Origin: Curvivirga sp965219885
GTDB lineage: Bacteria > Pseudomonadota > Alphaproteobacteria > UBA8366 > Aestuariispiraceae
Reading direction: 5' to 3'
Length of the DNA stretch: 64,000 bases
Assembly: GCF_965219885.1 (NCBI RefSeq)
Contig: NZ_CBDCOT010000009.1
Span: 496,001 to 560,000 of the forward strand
Position numbers and translations under genes: made by a program. The notes beneath the pieces were generated by a model. The model searched no databases. It worked only from the letters and a program-made list of their open reading frames with translations, and was not told the DNA's origin. Shown piece by piece: positions 1 to 8,300 of the stretch (positions within the stretch are counted from its first letter, which is position 1; each line of letters begins with the position of its first letter).

Positions 1-1184
1 CCTTCACGCCAGGCAAGCTTAGGGTTTAGATTATTTAAATGCAGATTGGCTGGTATGGTTTTATGTTCAAAAATCAACAAGCTTTTGATAACACCTGCAA
101 TGCCTGCCGCGGCTTCTAAATGTCCGATATTTGATTTCACGGAACCCAGAATTAATGGTGACTCTGCAGAGACATTAGAACCAAAAACATGGTTCAATGT
201 CTTTGTTTCAGCCTGATCCCCGGCTTGCGTGCCAGTACCATGGGCTTCCACATATCCAATATCTGAAACATCGATATCCGCTTTTGACAGTAGTTTTTCC
301 AATAAGCGGGTTTGTGAAGAGGAACTTGGCAAAGTAATACCTGGCGTATGACCATCTTGATTCACACCACTAGCTGAGATTACGGCTAGGATGTTATCTT
401 GATCCTGAACAGCTTTCTCATAAGGCTTCAACAGAATTAATCCACCACCTTCACCACGTACATAACCATCAGCCTTTTCGTCAAAGGTGGCACAACGTCC
501 TTCTTTTGAAAGGAATTTTCCTTTGGACATGGCGATATAATATTCAGGCGACATGATAACATTTACGCCACCAACCAAAGCCATTTCACATTCTTCATTA
601 TGAATATTTTGTACCGCTTGATGCAATGCTACCAAGGATGAAGAGCAAGCTGTATCCAAAGTAAAACTTGGTCCGGTAAAATTGAACACATGGGAAATAC
701 GATTTGCCAGCATCGTTAAGGTTGCACCCGTTGCCGTATGCGGATTGATGTTATCCCAGTTATTCGGCCCAAGCTTTAACAACAGATTATCAACACAAAA
801 ACCACCAATGAAGACGCCAATATCTCTGTCACTAAATTGAGAAATCTGATATCCGGCACGACGGAACGTATCCACACTTAATTGCAGTAACAAGCGTTGC
901 TGTGGATCCAGATTTGCAGCCTCCCTAGGCGAAATATTATATGGCAAGGGATCAAAAGATTCGGGATTCCAAGTTAAAAAACCGCCACGATCAGTGTAAC
1001 TATGTCCTGTCTTCTCATCGACATCATTCACAAATCGATTTGTATTAAAACGGTTTGCTGGAATAGGTCCGATTGCATCTACCTGCTCGATTAAATTATT
1101 CCAAAATAACTCCGGATTATCTGCACCAGCCGGAAAACGGCATGACATGGATATGATCGCAATTTTTTTATTCTTTATTGTCAT
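1..1184 (-). CDS. Type I polyketide synthase, ketosynthase domain (partial, C-terminus beyond window)
   Basis: Translating the minus strand from the ATG at 1184 gives an open frame to the window edge (about 394 residues) that is a complete-looking type I ketosynthase head. It starts with the usual 'IAIISMSCRFPAG' strand. It carries the nucleophile motif DTACSSS (Cys about residue 180, codon at 645-647), then EAHGTGT and the second-histidine motif 'SNIGHLEAAAG'. These Cys-His-His residues catalyse decarboxylative condensation of malonyl-type extender units. No start other than the ATG is needed, and the gene begins 4 bases after the stop of the acyl-AMP ligase gene, so the two are co-transcribed. 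The upstream FAAL-ACP protein would load a starter fatty acid. The rest of the module lies left of base 1, so reductive domains and release are unknown. Family call is secure; product is not. Confidence 0.9.
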   Translation of the reverse strand, partial: MTIKNKKIAIISMSCRFPAGADNPELFWNNLIEQVDAIGPIPANRFNTNRFVNDVDEKTGHSYTDRGGFLTWNPESFDPLPYNISPREAANLDPQQRLLLQLSVDTFRRAGYQISQFSDRDIGVFIGGFCVDNLLLKLGPNNWDNINPHTATGATLTMLANRISHVFNFTGPSFTLDTACSSSLVALHQAVQNIHNEECEMALVGGVNVIMSPEYYIAMSKGKFLSKEGRCATFDEKADGYVRGEGGGLILLKPYEKAVQDQDNILAVISASGVNQDGHTPGITLPSSSSQTRLLEKLLSKADIDVSDIGYVEAHGTGTQAGDQAETKTLNHVFGSNVSAESPLILGSVKSNIGHLEAAAGIAGVIKSLLIFEHKTIPANLHLNNLNPKLAWRE

Positions 1185-1188
1185 TTGC

Positions 1189-4100
1189 TCATTTTTCCAG
1201 CTTAAAAAGACTCTCAATCAAAGGATAGTTCTTTGAAAGTATTTCGATGCTATCCAACTGTTTTTCCATTAACAGTTCAAAATCTTGATCATAAATCTCA
1301 ACGCTACGCCCCGTCACCAAACTTGATAAATATACATATTCGCCGGATCGGATTTTTATCACACCATATTGATCTAAAAAGCTATCATCAGGGTTTAAAC
1401 TTCTAACCGACATTCCAGCACCTGCAATCAGGTCTGTTGGTAAAATCGACCATTGTGCCCAATCTTGATAGTGCTGCGCAATCCTATCTGCATAAGTGAC
1501 GCCCATCTCTAGGACAGATCCCTGTAACTGGATGACATCCATGTTTAATTCTGTTGCATTAAAAACATAATCTAAATGATAGACAGAGAGTTTCTTTTCC
1601 TCGGCCAACATAAAAATACCAGCCGCGAGTGATATCTTCGCCTCGAGAAAACCCACATTTAATCGATAATGTAATTGGTCTTTAGACAATATTGTATCAG
1701 GCAAGGCGATAATCGTCTTATTGTCCTGCACAGCCTGTAAAAGTTTTATACTGAGCTGGGAATCGTTAACATCTAATATTATCTGATCAAGATAGTCAGA
1801 AATCTCACGCCTGCGATAATTATGTCCTTTACGCAGCAGAACTTCAATTTCGCGATAATCCCCTAACAGTAGAACGTTTGAATTTTCTTCATGTGCTATT
1901 AAAAGGATGTTTTCTAATATCCATTCCCAACCATGCATATGTGCCAAGACTAAAATAGAAGCGGATGGCAATCGTGTCAGCACTTGTTTCAAATGGTTAT
2001 AATCTGCATAAAAGTGTGTTTGCCAGTAACGTAACTTTTCTTGAATTGCAGGTAAATACCAATACCAACCGGTTTGTATTTGATTTGAATGGATACGTTT
2101 CGCATCTTCCAAAATTCTTGATGCGGGCCCCGGTAAATACAGAGATAACTTCTGGGCTAACTGGATAATTTGTTCCGAACTATCATATAATAAACCACTA
2201 TCATTCAGGAAACGATGGAAACCTTCATGTAAGTTTTTCCAATCTGAAGGTACTGATTGAGAAACATCACGAACTAAGAGCTCTTCATTCTTACCTAGAT
2301 TATGGCTGAATGACTTGAATGGCACCAATCTTTGATAAAGATCAGCCACAGTTTCTGGTAATTCCGCCAGATCCAATGCCATTTGGAAAGTTTTTTCCAA
2401 TCTTAGATCCAGCTGCAGAAAGGCTAAAGAATCAAAACTTAAATCCTTAAGGGATGTTGTCAGATCAATCACCGAGGTAGACGTATCTACAAACTCCGAT
2501 AACAATTGAATAAACTTATTTGCGCTCATACCTGCTGAATTACTTTGGTGATGAGCAAACTGAGACACAATACTCAACTGCTGATCGTTTAACTGAGACA
2601 GTGCTTTTTGACGTTGTACCTTACCACTGGATGTCAAAGGTAACGTTCCTGTTTTCACAACAATAATTAGATCCAAAGACAATCCAATATTAGACATGAC
2701 AATTTGGTTAATCTGTCGACAAAGGTCGACTAGATCCGTCTCATTACTCCGTCGAGGTTGCTCCAGTAATAGAATGATCTCACCTGCTTGATTTTGAACG
2801 GCAATAACCTTCTCCATGGATAAAAAGGCGTAAACTTCTTGTTCAATATCTTGAGGATGATAGTTCTCACCATTTACAATAATAAGATCTTTTGTGCGCC
2901 CGGTTAGATATAGGAAACCTGCATCAACAAAGCCCATATCACCTGTTTTTAAAATGCCGTCCTTAAAACTCGCCGTGGTCGCTTCGACATTTTGATAATA
3001 ACCGGATGCAATAGGAGCACCTTTCAAATAGATCTCACCGACTTCTCTATCCTTCAAAATCTGACCTGATAAGGGATCGCAAACAAAGAGCTCTAGATCC
3101 GGAACAGCTTTTCCAAGAGAGATAACTTTTTGAATATTATTATCTTCCGAATACACAACACGATTTTCTCGCCGTAATATCTCACGATCAACAGATTTAA
3201 TCTGTGGCCCCAAACCTAATGGCGTGGCAGATACCATTACAGTTGCTTCTGCCAATCCATAGGCAGGCATTAGAACACCCTCACCTAAACCGAATGCCCC
3301 CAGCAACTCCTGAAATTCAGCCAAGGTTTCAGGATGGATAGGTTCTGCCGCATTTACAATCGCCTTTAAATTTGAAAAATCCAGCCCATCCAGATCACCC
3401 GTCCCAACACGTTTCACACAAGCGCGAAAGGCAAAATCAGGCGCACTTGTATAATCTGCCTTATAATCAGACAGGGCCTGCAGCCAATTTTTGGGATTAC
3501 GGATAAAATCAATCGGTTTAAGGATCACCAAATGCCCAGCAATAGAGAGACCAGATAACAAATGGCTAAACAGACCTAGATCATGATAAGGGGGCAACCA
3601 GGTTACTGTTATCCTTTGTACATCATGTGTAAAATTAAGGTGATCGTTGATGGAATTTAAATTTGATAAGATATTTTGTTGACTTAACAACACACCTTTA
3701 GGATCAGATGTCGATCCTGAGGTAAATTGTACTAGCACGGGACGATCATCGTCTTGAGAAACGACATGTTCCATAATAGGCGGTAAGGCTTGGAAGCTAT
3801 TTCGGATTTGATCCACCATTAGACTACTGATTTTGACTTCCCCGAATATGGGGTTAGCTTTGTCTGCAATAATCAAATCAGGTTCAAATCCATTAACAAT
3901 AGACAAAAAGCGATTTACAGTTCGCTTACTTCCCGGTTCAAAACATGGGGCGACTAATCTATCCGCATAAAAACAACCGATTAGAAAAGACAGGAAACTA
4001 AATCCTGGTGAAACCGTAAGCAGGATTTTGTCATCTCTACCGGTTTGGGTTTGAAGAAAATGAGAAACAAGTTGTGCTTCGTTTTCAAGTTCTTCATAGG

Positions 4101-4206
4101 TGTAGGATTTACCGCCTTTCTTACGGTATTCAGTCACAGCAATACGATCAGGATATCGCTGCAGAGCCTGTTTAAAAAATCTCGCAATTGGAGTTAATGT
4201 CGACAC
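1189..4206 (-). CDS. Fatty acyl-AMP ligase - ACP - LpxL-like acyltransferase fusion
   Basis: The 1005-residue protein has three parts. Residues 1 to about 540 are an acyl-adenylating enzyme of the FAAL type: TSGSTSDPKG at about 163-172, YGLAEATVMVS at about 316, 'TGDMGF' and 'LTGRTKDLIIVNGEN' near 420-448, and a terminal 'SSGKVQR' lysine near 529. A carrier domain follows at about 560-630, with the phosphopantetheine serine in 'LSFDSL' (S593). Residues about 640-1005 contain H-x4-E at 756-761 ('AHMHGWE') and 'IIALPDT', which recalls the lysophospholipid/LpxL acyltransferase fold. FAALs activate a fatty acid as acyl-AMP and pass it to a carrier, here in cis, for a PKS. The third domain may move the acyl group to an acceptor. 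It lies between the RiPP precursor and the PKS. The ligase and ACP calls are firm; the acyltransferase call is moderate. Confidence 0.85.
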   Translation of the reverse strand: MSTLTPIARFFKQALQRYPDRIAVTEYRKKGGKSYTYEELENEAQLVSHFLQTQTGRDDKILLTVSPGFSFLSFLIGCFYADRLVAPCFEPGSKRTVNRFLSIVNGFEPDLIIADKANPIFGEVKISSLMVDQIRNSFQALPPIMEHVVSQDDDRPVLVQFTSGSTSDPKGVLLSQQNILSNLNSINDHLNFTHDVQRITVTWLPPYHDLGLFSHLLSGLSIAGHLVILKPIDFIRNPKNWLQALSDYKADYTSAPDFAFRACVKRVGTGDLDGLDFSNLKAIVNAAEPIHPETLAEFQELLGAFGLGEGVLMPAYGLAEATVMVSATPLGLGPQIKSVDREILRRENRVVYSEDNNIQKVISLGKAVPDLELFVCDPLSGQILKDREVGEIYLKGAPIASGYYQNVEATTASFKDGILKTGDMGFVDAGFLYLTGRTKDLIIVNGENYHPQDIEQEVYAFLSMEKVIAVQNQAGEIILLLEQPRRSNETDLVDLCRQINQIVMSNIGLSLDLIIVVKTGTLPLTSSGKVQRQKALSQLNDQQLSIVSQFAHHQSNSAGMSANKFIQLLSEFVDTSTSVIDLTTSLKDLSFDSLAFLQLDLRLEKTFQMALDLAELPETVADLYQRLVPFKSFSHNLGKNEELLVRDVSQSVPSDWKNLHEGFHRFLNDSGLLYDSSEQIIQLAQKLSLYLPGPASRILEDAKRIHSNQIQTGWYWYLPAIQEKLRYWQTHFYADYNHLKQVLTRLPSASILVLAHMHGWEWILENILLIAHEENSNVLLLGDYREIEVLLRKGHNYRRREISDYLDQIILDVNDSQLSIKLLQAVQDNKTIIALPDTILSKDQLHYRLNVGFLEAKISLAAGIFMLAEEKKLSVYHLDYVFNATELNMDVIQLQGSVLEMGVTYADRIAQHYQDWAQWSILPTDLIAGAGMSVRSLNPDDSFLDQYGVIKIRSGEYVYLSSLVTGRSVEIYDQDFELLMEKQLDSIEILSKNYPLIESLFKLEK

Positions 4207-4287
4207 CGGATTTTGTATCTTCCCTGTTTATTATTTATCTGAAAGTTTAAGGTAATCCGTCGGATGGGGGAAGCAAAAACAAGCCGT

Positions 4288-4324
4288 AAAAAAGAAAAAG
4301 CAGATGCTGAACACATCTGCTTTT
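4288..4324 (-). terminator. Rho-independent terminator after the precursor gene
   Basis: On the minus strand, stem GCAGATG / CATCTGC (4314-4320 and 4300-4306), extended by A-T pairs, closes a 7-base loop. It is followed directly by a T-rich tract (complement of 4288-4299). It sits 32-68 bases after the precursor stop and before the acyl-AMP ligase gene. The precursor would therefore be made at high level, with only read-through or a separate promoter feeding the ligase/PKS genes. Confidence 0.75.
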
Positions 4325-4355
4325 AATTCATAGATTGGACTGAAAATGGTAGGGA

Positions 4356-5288
4356 TTAGGTACCTGGCACCAACGGAATAACGTTAATACCGCAAGGGCC
4401 AATATCAGCACCGCCTAAGACATCGATACCACATACGTTACCGGCACATACACCGGCACCAACAGCAGCACCACAAACGTCACCAGCACATGCACCGACA
4501 CCGGCAGCCGCACCACAAGCCGTACCTACGCCAGCCGCAGCCGGACATGCATCCGCACCACAGACAGTACCAACACCAACAGCCGCGCCACAAGCAGCTG
4601 CACCACAGGCGTTACCAACGCCGGCATCCGCTGCACAAGCCGCAGCCCCGCAAGCGTTACCCGCACCAGCAGCAGCACCACAGGCATCCGCACCACAGGC
4701 AGTGCCCGCTGCAGCTTCAGCACCACAACTACCACCTTTGCCTCCGGCAACAGCCTCTAATTGATCGTCACTCAACTCCATGTCGAGTTCGATATCATCA
4801 TCCCATTCTTCTAGTTGCTCATCAGTAACCAATGTACTGTCTTCCAATACACGGTGACGAGTAATCAAACGGAAATCGTCATAATCACTTTCGATAACTG
4901 TGCTTGGATCACCGCTTAGGCCTTTTGTGATATTTGTTTCACCATTGGCAACATTGATTGTATATTCACCGGCGCCGCCAATTTTAAAATGGATTGTTGT
5001 ATCCCAATCACCAGCAGCTTGCGGTACAAAACATAGCGGAAGAATGTTCAAAAACAACAAGTCACTTTTCTTTTCAGGTGCAATGTCATCCGCTGATTCA
5101 ACTACAGCGCCTTCCATTTCCTGTTGTTGCTTTGCCACATTCACAATCACTTCCGGATTCGCCGGAAATGCTTTCTCAAACAGTTGTAGGTCCTCAAGAT
5201 TAGATGTCTTGATCTTCCCTGCCATAAAAGCTGTCTGAGGGTCTAGAATATGTACATCGGCCCCAAATGGCTTATCTACAAATTGCAT
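4356..5288 (-). CDS. RiPP precursor with SCP2-like leader and Cys-Gly-Ala repeat core
   Basis: 310 residues. Residues 1-183 are an acidic leader ending in 'ELSDDQLEAVAGG', a classic double-glycine site cut by C39 peptidase-exporters. Within it, about 95-142 ('WDTTIHFKIGGAGEYTINV' and following) has the strand pattern of SCP2 sterol-carrier-like domains rather than the nitrile-hydratase-like leader expected beside NHLM exporters. Residues 184-310 are the core: 15 cysteines in repeats of about 15 residues with the pattern C-G-A-x-A-C-x-A-A-x-G-x-G-x-x (first repeats exact, later ones 14 residues), then a hydrophobic tail 'INVIPLVPGT'. A strong ribosome site (AAGGGGGA) precedes the ATG. The radical SAM maturase lies immediately upstream in the same direction. 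Such cysteines are typical donors for thioether crosslinks (sactipeptide or ranthipeptide). No homologue is recognised by eye; precursor role is a strong inference. Confidence 0.85.
   Translation of the reverse strand: MQFVDKPFGADVHILDPQTAFMAGKIKTSNLEDLQLFEKAFPANPEVIVNVAKQQQEMEGAVVESADDIAPEKKSDLLFLNILPLCFVPQAAGDWDTTIHFKIGGAGEYTINVANGETNITKGLSGDPSTVIESDYDDFRLITRHRVLEDSTLVTDEQLEEWDDDIELDMELSDDQLEAVAGGKGGSCGAEAAAGTACGADACGAAAGAGNACGAAACAADAGVGNACGAAACGAAVGVGTVCGADACPAAAGVGTACGAAAGVGACAGDVCGAAVGAGVCAGNVCGIDVLGGADIGPCGINVIPLVPGT
4425..4727 (-). repeat. Tandem ~45-bp repeats encoding the Cys-Gly-Ala core
   Basis: The core region is built of about seven tandem units of 45 (then 42) bases, each encoding CGA followed by A/C/G/V-rich residues. 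They lie in frame inside the precursor gene, so unit number could change by recombination without a frameshift. The units are coding and degenerate, with no unique spacers. Confidence 0.8.
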
Positions 5289-5409
5289 TTTTAGTCCCCC
5301 TTTTCAAAAGGATAGTTGATTATTTTAGCCTCAATCGTCTCAATTTGTGCCTTCTGTAAAATCAAGTTTACTTGAAAGGCATTCTTCTTATTCGGTTATC
5401 CAACCACGG

Positions 5410-6957
5410 TCATTCCGCTGCCGCGCCAACAAACAAGCCCGACGTAGAATGATTTGCCCCAACCATCGAAGAAGAGGTTTGGCTCTCTTCAATGATATCT
5501 TCATGCGTAATCATGCCTTTTTTCTCAGCACGGATCAGCAAACGTTCACTAATATTAAATTTCCAACTTGGACATGGCAGACTACCGCCTTCACCTAATG
5601 TCTTGTCAGAATGTACAAATTTAAACGCGCATGCGCCTGTACAATTTGGTAAAATTTTACAACCACGGCATGTATCGTTGTTAAATGGAGACCAACTCAT
5701 CCATTCATTATGAATCGCGCTTTCAAAAGCTGCTTCTGGCTCAAAAATCGTTCCGATTTTCAAGGTTGTATCATTCACGGTATCCCAGCATTTATGTAAT
5801 TCACCGGTTGGTAATAGTACCAATCCATTTTGGCGAACGGCCGCGCAATTGCCATGCATCATTGGTGGACGTGGTAAGCCAGTTAAACCTGCTTCAAATG
5901 CGTAACGATATAACTCAGCTTCCATAATGGCATATTCATTTTTGCCCATAGAGATATCATTACAGCTGTGACAAGCTTCCGTAATGGATTCAATCGGCGC
6001 AAAATATATACCCAAATTTGTTCTATGATTGAAACCGCGTGACTTTAAGTCATCCATCAAATGTTTGATATTGTCTTTATTGTGATGATCGATATTCACG
6101 CGGATAGATACTTGGATCGGCGTTTGATTAATAACCTCGCCAATATTTTTGGCAATACGCTCATACGTTGGGCGACCCGATAGAAGATAGCGACGCTCAT
6201 CATGGGACTCAGCGGCCCCATCGAATGTAACCTGACAACTTGTCACATCTAATTTATGAAGTTTTTTGGCGGTTTTGCCATCAAGGAAATAGCCATTTGT
6301 TACGATGAAAGCCGTATATTGCACATCATGTTTTTTACATAATTCTTTCATCTTCACAGTGAGTTCTTCGATGGTTTTCAACCCCATCAAAGGTTCACCG
6401 CCATACCAGCTAATGCTCAGAACTTTAAGAGTTGGCAATACTTTATCAAGATATTGCAACAAGGCATCTTGTACCAAGTCACTCATTTTCTTAACTGGCT
6501 TGTCAGCGCCTTGGAAACAATATTCACATGCAAAGTTACAAGCCATAATCGGTGCAATCGTCATCACCATGGTTTGTGAATCATGACGCGCAGCCATATA
6601 TCTTTGTTCCAATTCACCTGTTTCATCAGTGTCATTGGCAACCATATATCCGGCATTAATAAAATTAGTCAGACGAGGATCGTTTACAAGAAGACGGCTT
6701 CTTTCCAGATCATTATAGGTATCAATATCATTTTGATCCCAAACCGCATACGCACCCGTTAATGTATTATATACAAGACTGCGATCGCCATTTGCGTCAC
6801 CTTTGATCGGAATAAAAATATTGTATTTTGATTGAATCGCATATCGCGACTTATCATCATTTTCGACTGTTGTGGTAAAACCACCCGCAGATTCTCTACG
6901 GATTTGCTCCAGAATAGAAGCTCTTACGATTTCAGCAGCACTTGCTTGATCACCCAT
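5410..6957 (-). CDS. Radical SAM/SPASM peptide maturase
   Basis: 515 residues. The radical SAM cluster motif is CNFACEYC (C140, C144, C147), followed by 'ISWYGGEPLMG', the GGEP motif for SAM binding. The C-terminal third has a SPASM-type cysteine set: 'GNCAAV', 'LHKCWD', 'CRGCKILPNCTGAC' and 'LPCPSW', which binds auxiliary Fe-S clusters. The N-terminal 120 residues ('YNTLTGAYAVWD', 'INAGYMVAND') resemble the substrate-recognition region of maturases for Cys-rich or Nif11-type peptides. Such enzymes abstract hydrogen to make Cys thioether (sactionine or ranthionine) links in a precursor. It lies 121 bases before the precursor gene in the same direction, which makes the precursor the likely substrate. 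Family call is firm; the exact crosslink cannot be read from sequence. Confidence 0.93.
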   Translation of the reverse strand: MGDQASAAEIVRASILEQIRRESAGGFTTTVENDDKSRYAIQSKYNIFIPIKGDANGDRSLVYNTLTGAYAVWDQNDIDTYNDLERSRLLVNDPRLTNFINAGYMVANDTDETGELEQRYMAARHDSQTMVMTIAPIMACNFACEYCFQGADKPVKKMSDLVQDALLQYLDKVLPTLKVLSISWYGGEPLMGLKTIEELTVKMKELCKKHDVQYTAFIVTNGYFLDGKTAKKLHKLDVTSCQVTFDGAAESHDERRYLLSGRPTYERIAKNIGEVINQTPIQVSIRVNIDHHNKDNIKHLMDDLKSRGFNHRTNLGIYFAPIESITEACHSCNDISMGKNEYAIMEAELYRYAFEAGLTGLPRPPMMHGNCAAVRQNGLVLLPTGELHKCWDTVNDTTLKIGTIFEPEAAFESAIHNEWMSWSPFNNDTCRGCKILPNCTGACAFKFVHSDKTLGEGGSLPCPSWKFNISERLLIRAEKKGMITHEDIIEESQTSSSMVGANHSTSGLFVGAAAE

Positions 6958-7060
6958 GAGATTTTCCCTGACCTAAAATCTGATTTTTATTTATATATTT
7001 ATTTCACAAATGATATGACGGAATTAAATTGAAATCTACTAATATTTCATAAAATTGAAT

Positions 7061-7726
7061 CTATTTTCCCAAAGATCGCTTATTTCGTGCAAGAAAATAC
7101 ATTCCTCCTGCTCCCAAAATACAAATTACTGGAAACGCTATTAAAAAATCTGCGTATTCAACTCTTAAACTTTGGGCTGGATAAAACGATAAATTCAACC
7201 AATTCATCATTCCATGAACAAATGCCAATGATAAAATACCAGCGCCATAGCTTCGAGCTAGTGAATATAGCAATCCTACAGCTGTTGTGGTTAAAACAAT
7301 GGGCCATCCATGTGGAAGATGATACAACCCGAAAATAACAGAGGCGATAATAACAGCCTTAAAACTATGACGACCTAAATAATCCTGCAGAATGCCTCGA
7401 AACCAAATCTCTTCTACCAAGGCAATAAAAACAAAATATCGTATCAAATCCAATAAATTAAATACGCCATTATCTAGACTATGTTCATTTAAGCCATACT
7501 GACCAATTTGTACGACACATAAAACAATCAAGGCATATTTCCATCGACCGATCGATAAGTTTCGAGGTTTCAGAAGCAGTATTCCCCATGATAATTGAAG
7601 TATCATCAATCCCCATATCATCATTTGCACATTTCCAATGACACCCATACGCGCCATCATAATACCAAATAATGAAATCAGGAAAAACGCAATAAAATGA
7701 AGGAAATATCTATGATTTTGTAACAT
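7061..7726 (-). CDS. CPBP family intramembrane metalloprotease
   Basis: 221 residues with several hydrophobic segments and the three CPBP (CAAX protease and bacteriocin-processing) motifs: EExxxR at 105-110 (EEIWFR), 'FGLYHLPHG' with H136, and 'HGMMNW' with H171. These histidines and glutamates would bind zinc in the membrane. In bacteriocin clusters, members of this family often provide self-immunity and sometimes process peptides. Its start overlaps the end of the preceding membrane-protein gene by 17 bases, so translation is coupled. Placement between the channel gene and the maturase supports immunity or processing for the peptide. Role is inferred; family is clear. Confidence 0.88.
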   Translation of the reverse strand: MLQNHRYFLHFIAFFLISLFGIMMARMGVIGNVQMMIWGLMILQLSWGILLLKPRNLSIGRWKYALIVLCVVQIGQYGLNEHSLDNGVFNLLDLIRYFVFIALVEEIWFRGILQDYLGRHSFKAVIIASVIFGLYHLPHGWPIVLTTTAVGLLYSLARSYGAGILSLAFVHGMMNWLNLSFYPAQSLRVEYADFLIAFPVICILGAGGMYFLARNKRSLGK

Positions 7727-8282
7727 GTTTCGATTTCCGGATAGATAAAGTTAGCAAAACCACACCAATTATAATGAGTAGAATATAGGCCGGATTATAC
7801 TGCATACCGCTATATTGCCTTATCACGATCGAAAAAGGCTGTTCCATTAGGTCATTGCCTGTTTTTTGAACGATAATTTTCGCCCTTTTTCCCACCTGTT
7901 GTTCAGGTGTCGCTAAACGATAATAAACAACACCACCTGTTTGGTTACGTAAATTAACCAAAACAAATGAGGATTCATTTTTAAACGGCTGCGACCCATC
8001 TTGTGGAATAACAGAAACAATAATTGAGATATCTGAATATTCGATTTTGCGATTACCCGTCGCAAGCCAAATACTTTCACCCTCTTGCAAAATACACTCT
8101 TCGCATATCTGCTGCTCTGTATTCAAAGAAAGTGAAACAGGAAATTCATGCCGATTTTCATATAGATTTGAGGCAAAAAGAATAATACTCATTACCAAGC
8201 CAAAAACACTGAGACCTAATCCCGTCACGAAAAAGAGAATTTGTCTTAAAGTTAACTTAGAAAAATCAATCTGTTTCCTCAT
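7710..8282 (-). CDS. Small two-helix membrane protein of the RiPP operon, function unknown
   Basis: 190 residues, no family recognised. A hydrophobic segment at about 13-35 and another at about 163-182 flank a roughly 125-residue domain rich in strands ('ESIWLATGNRKIEYSDISII', 'VVYYRLATPEQQVG') that would face the periplasm. It contains two cysteines ('ICEECILQEG'). It begins 18 bases after the TolC-like gene and overlaps the CPBP protease gene. Tight coupling suggests it acts with the protease or export channel, for example as an immunity or envelope-sensing partner. This is inference only. Confidence 0.75.
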   Translation of the reverse strand: MRKQIDFSKLTLRQILFFVTGLGLSVFGLVMSIILFASNLYENRHEFPVSLSLNTEQQICEECILQEGESIWLATGNRKIEYSDISIIVSVIPQDGSQPFKNESSFVLVNLRNQTGGVVYYRLATPEQQVGKRAKIIVQKTGNDLMEQPFSIVIRQYSGMQYNPAYILLIIIGVVLLTLSIRKSKHVTKS

Positions 8283-8300
8283 AGTTTCACTTTCTCAATA

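Noticed and set aside
4425..4727. Regular repeats that might be read as a CRISPR array
   Set aside because: Units are contiguous coding repeats with no unique spacers, lie in frame inside a gene, and no cas gene is nearby.
4490..4828. Open frames on the plus strand and in another minus frame across the precursor core (His/Gln/Pro-rich or Val/Leu-rich)
   Set aside because: They are shadows of the GC-rich, repeated Cys-Gly-Ala codons of the precursor; no ribosome site, and the residue pattern is just the repeat read in another frame.
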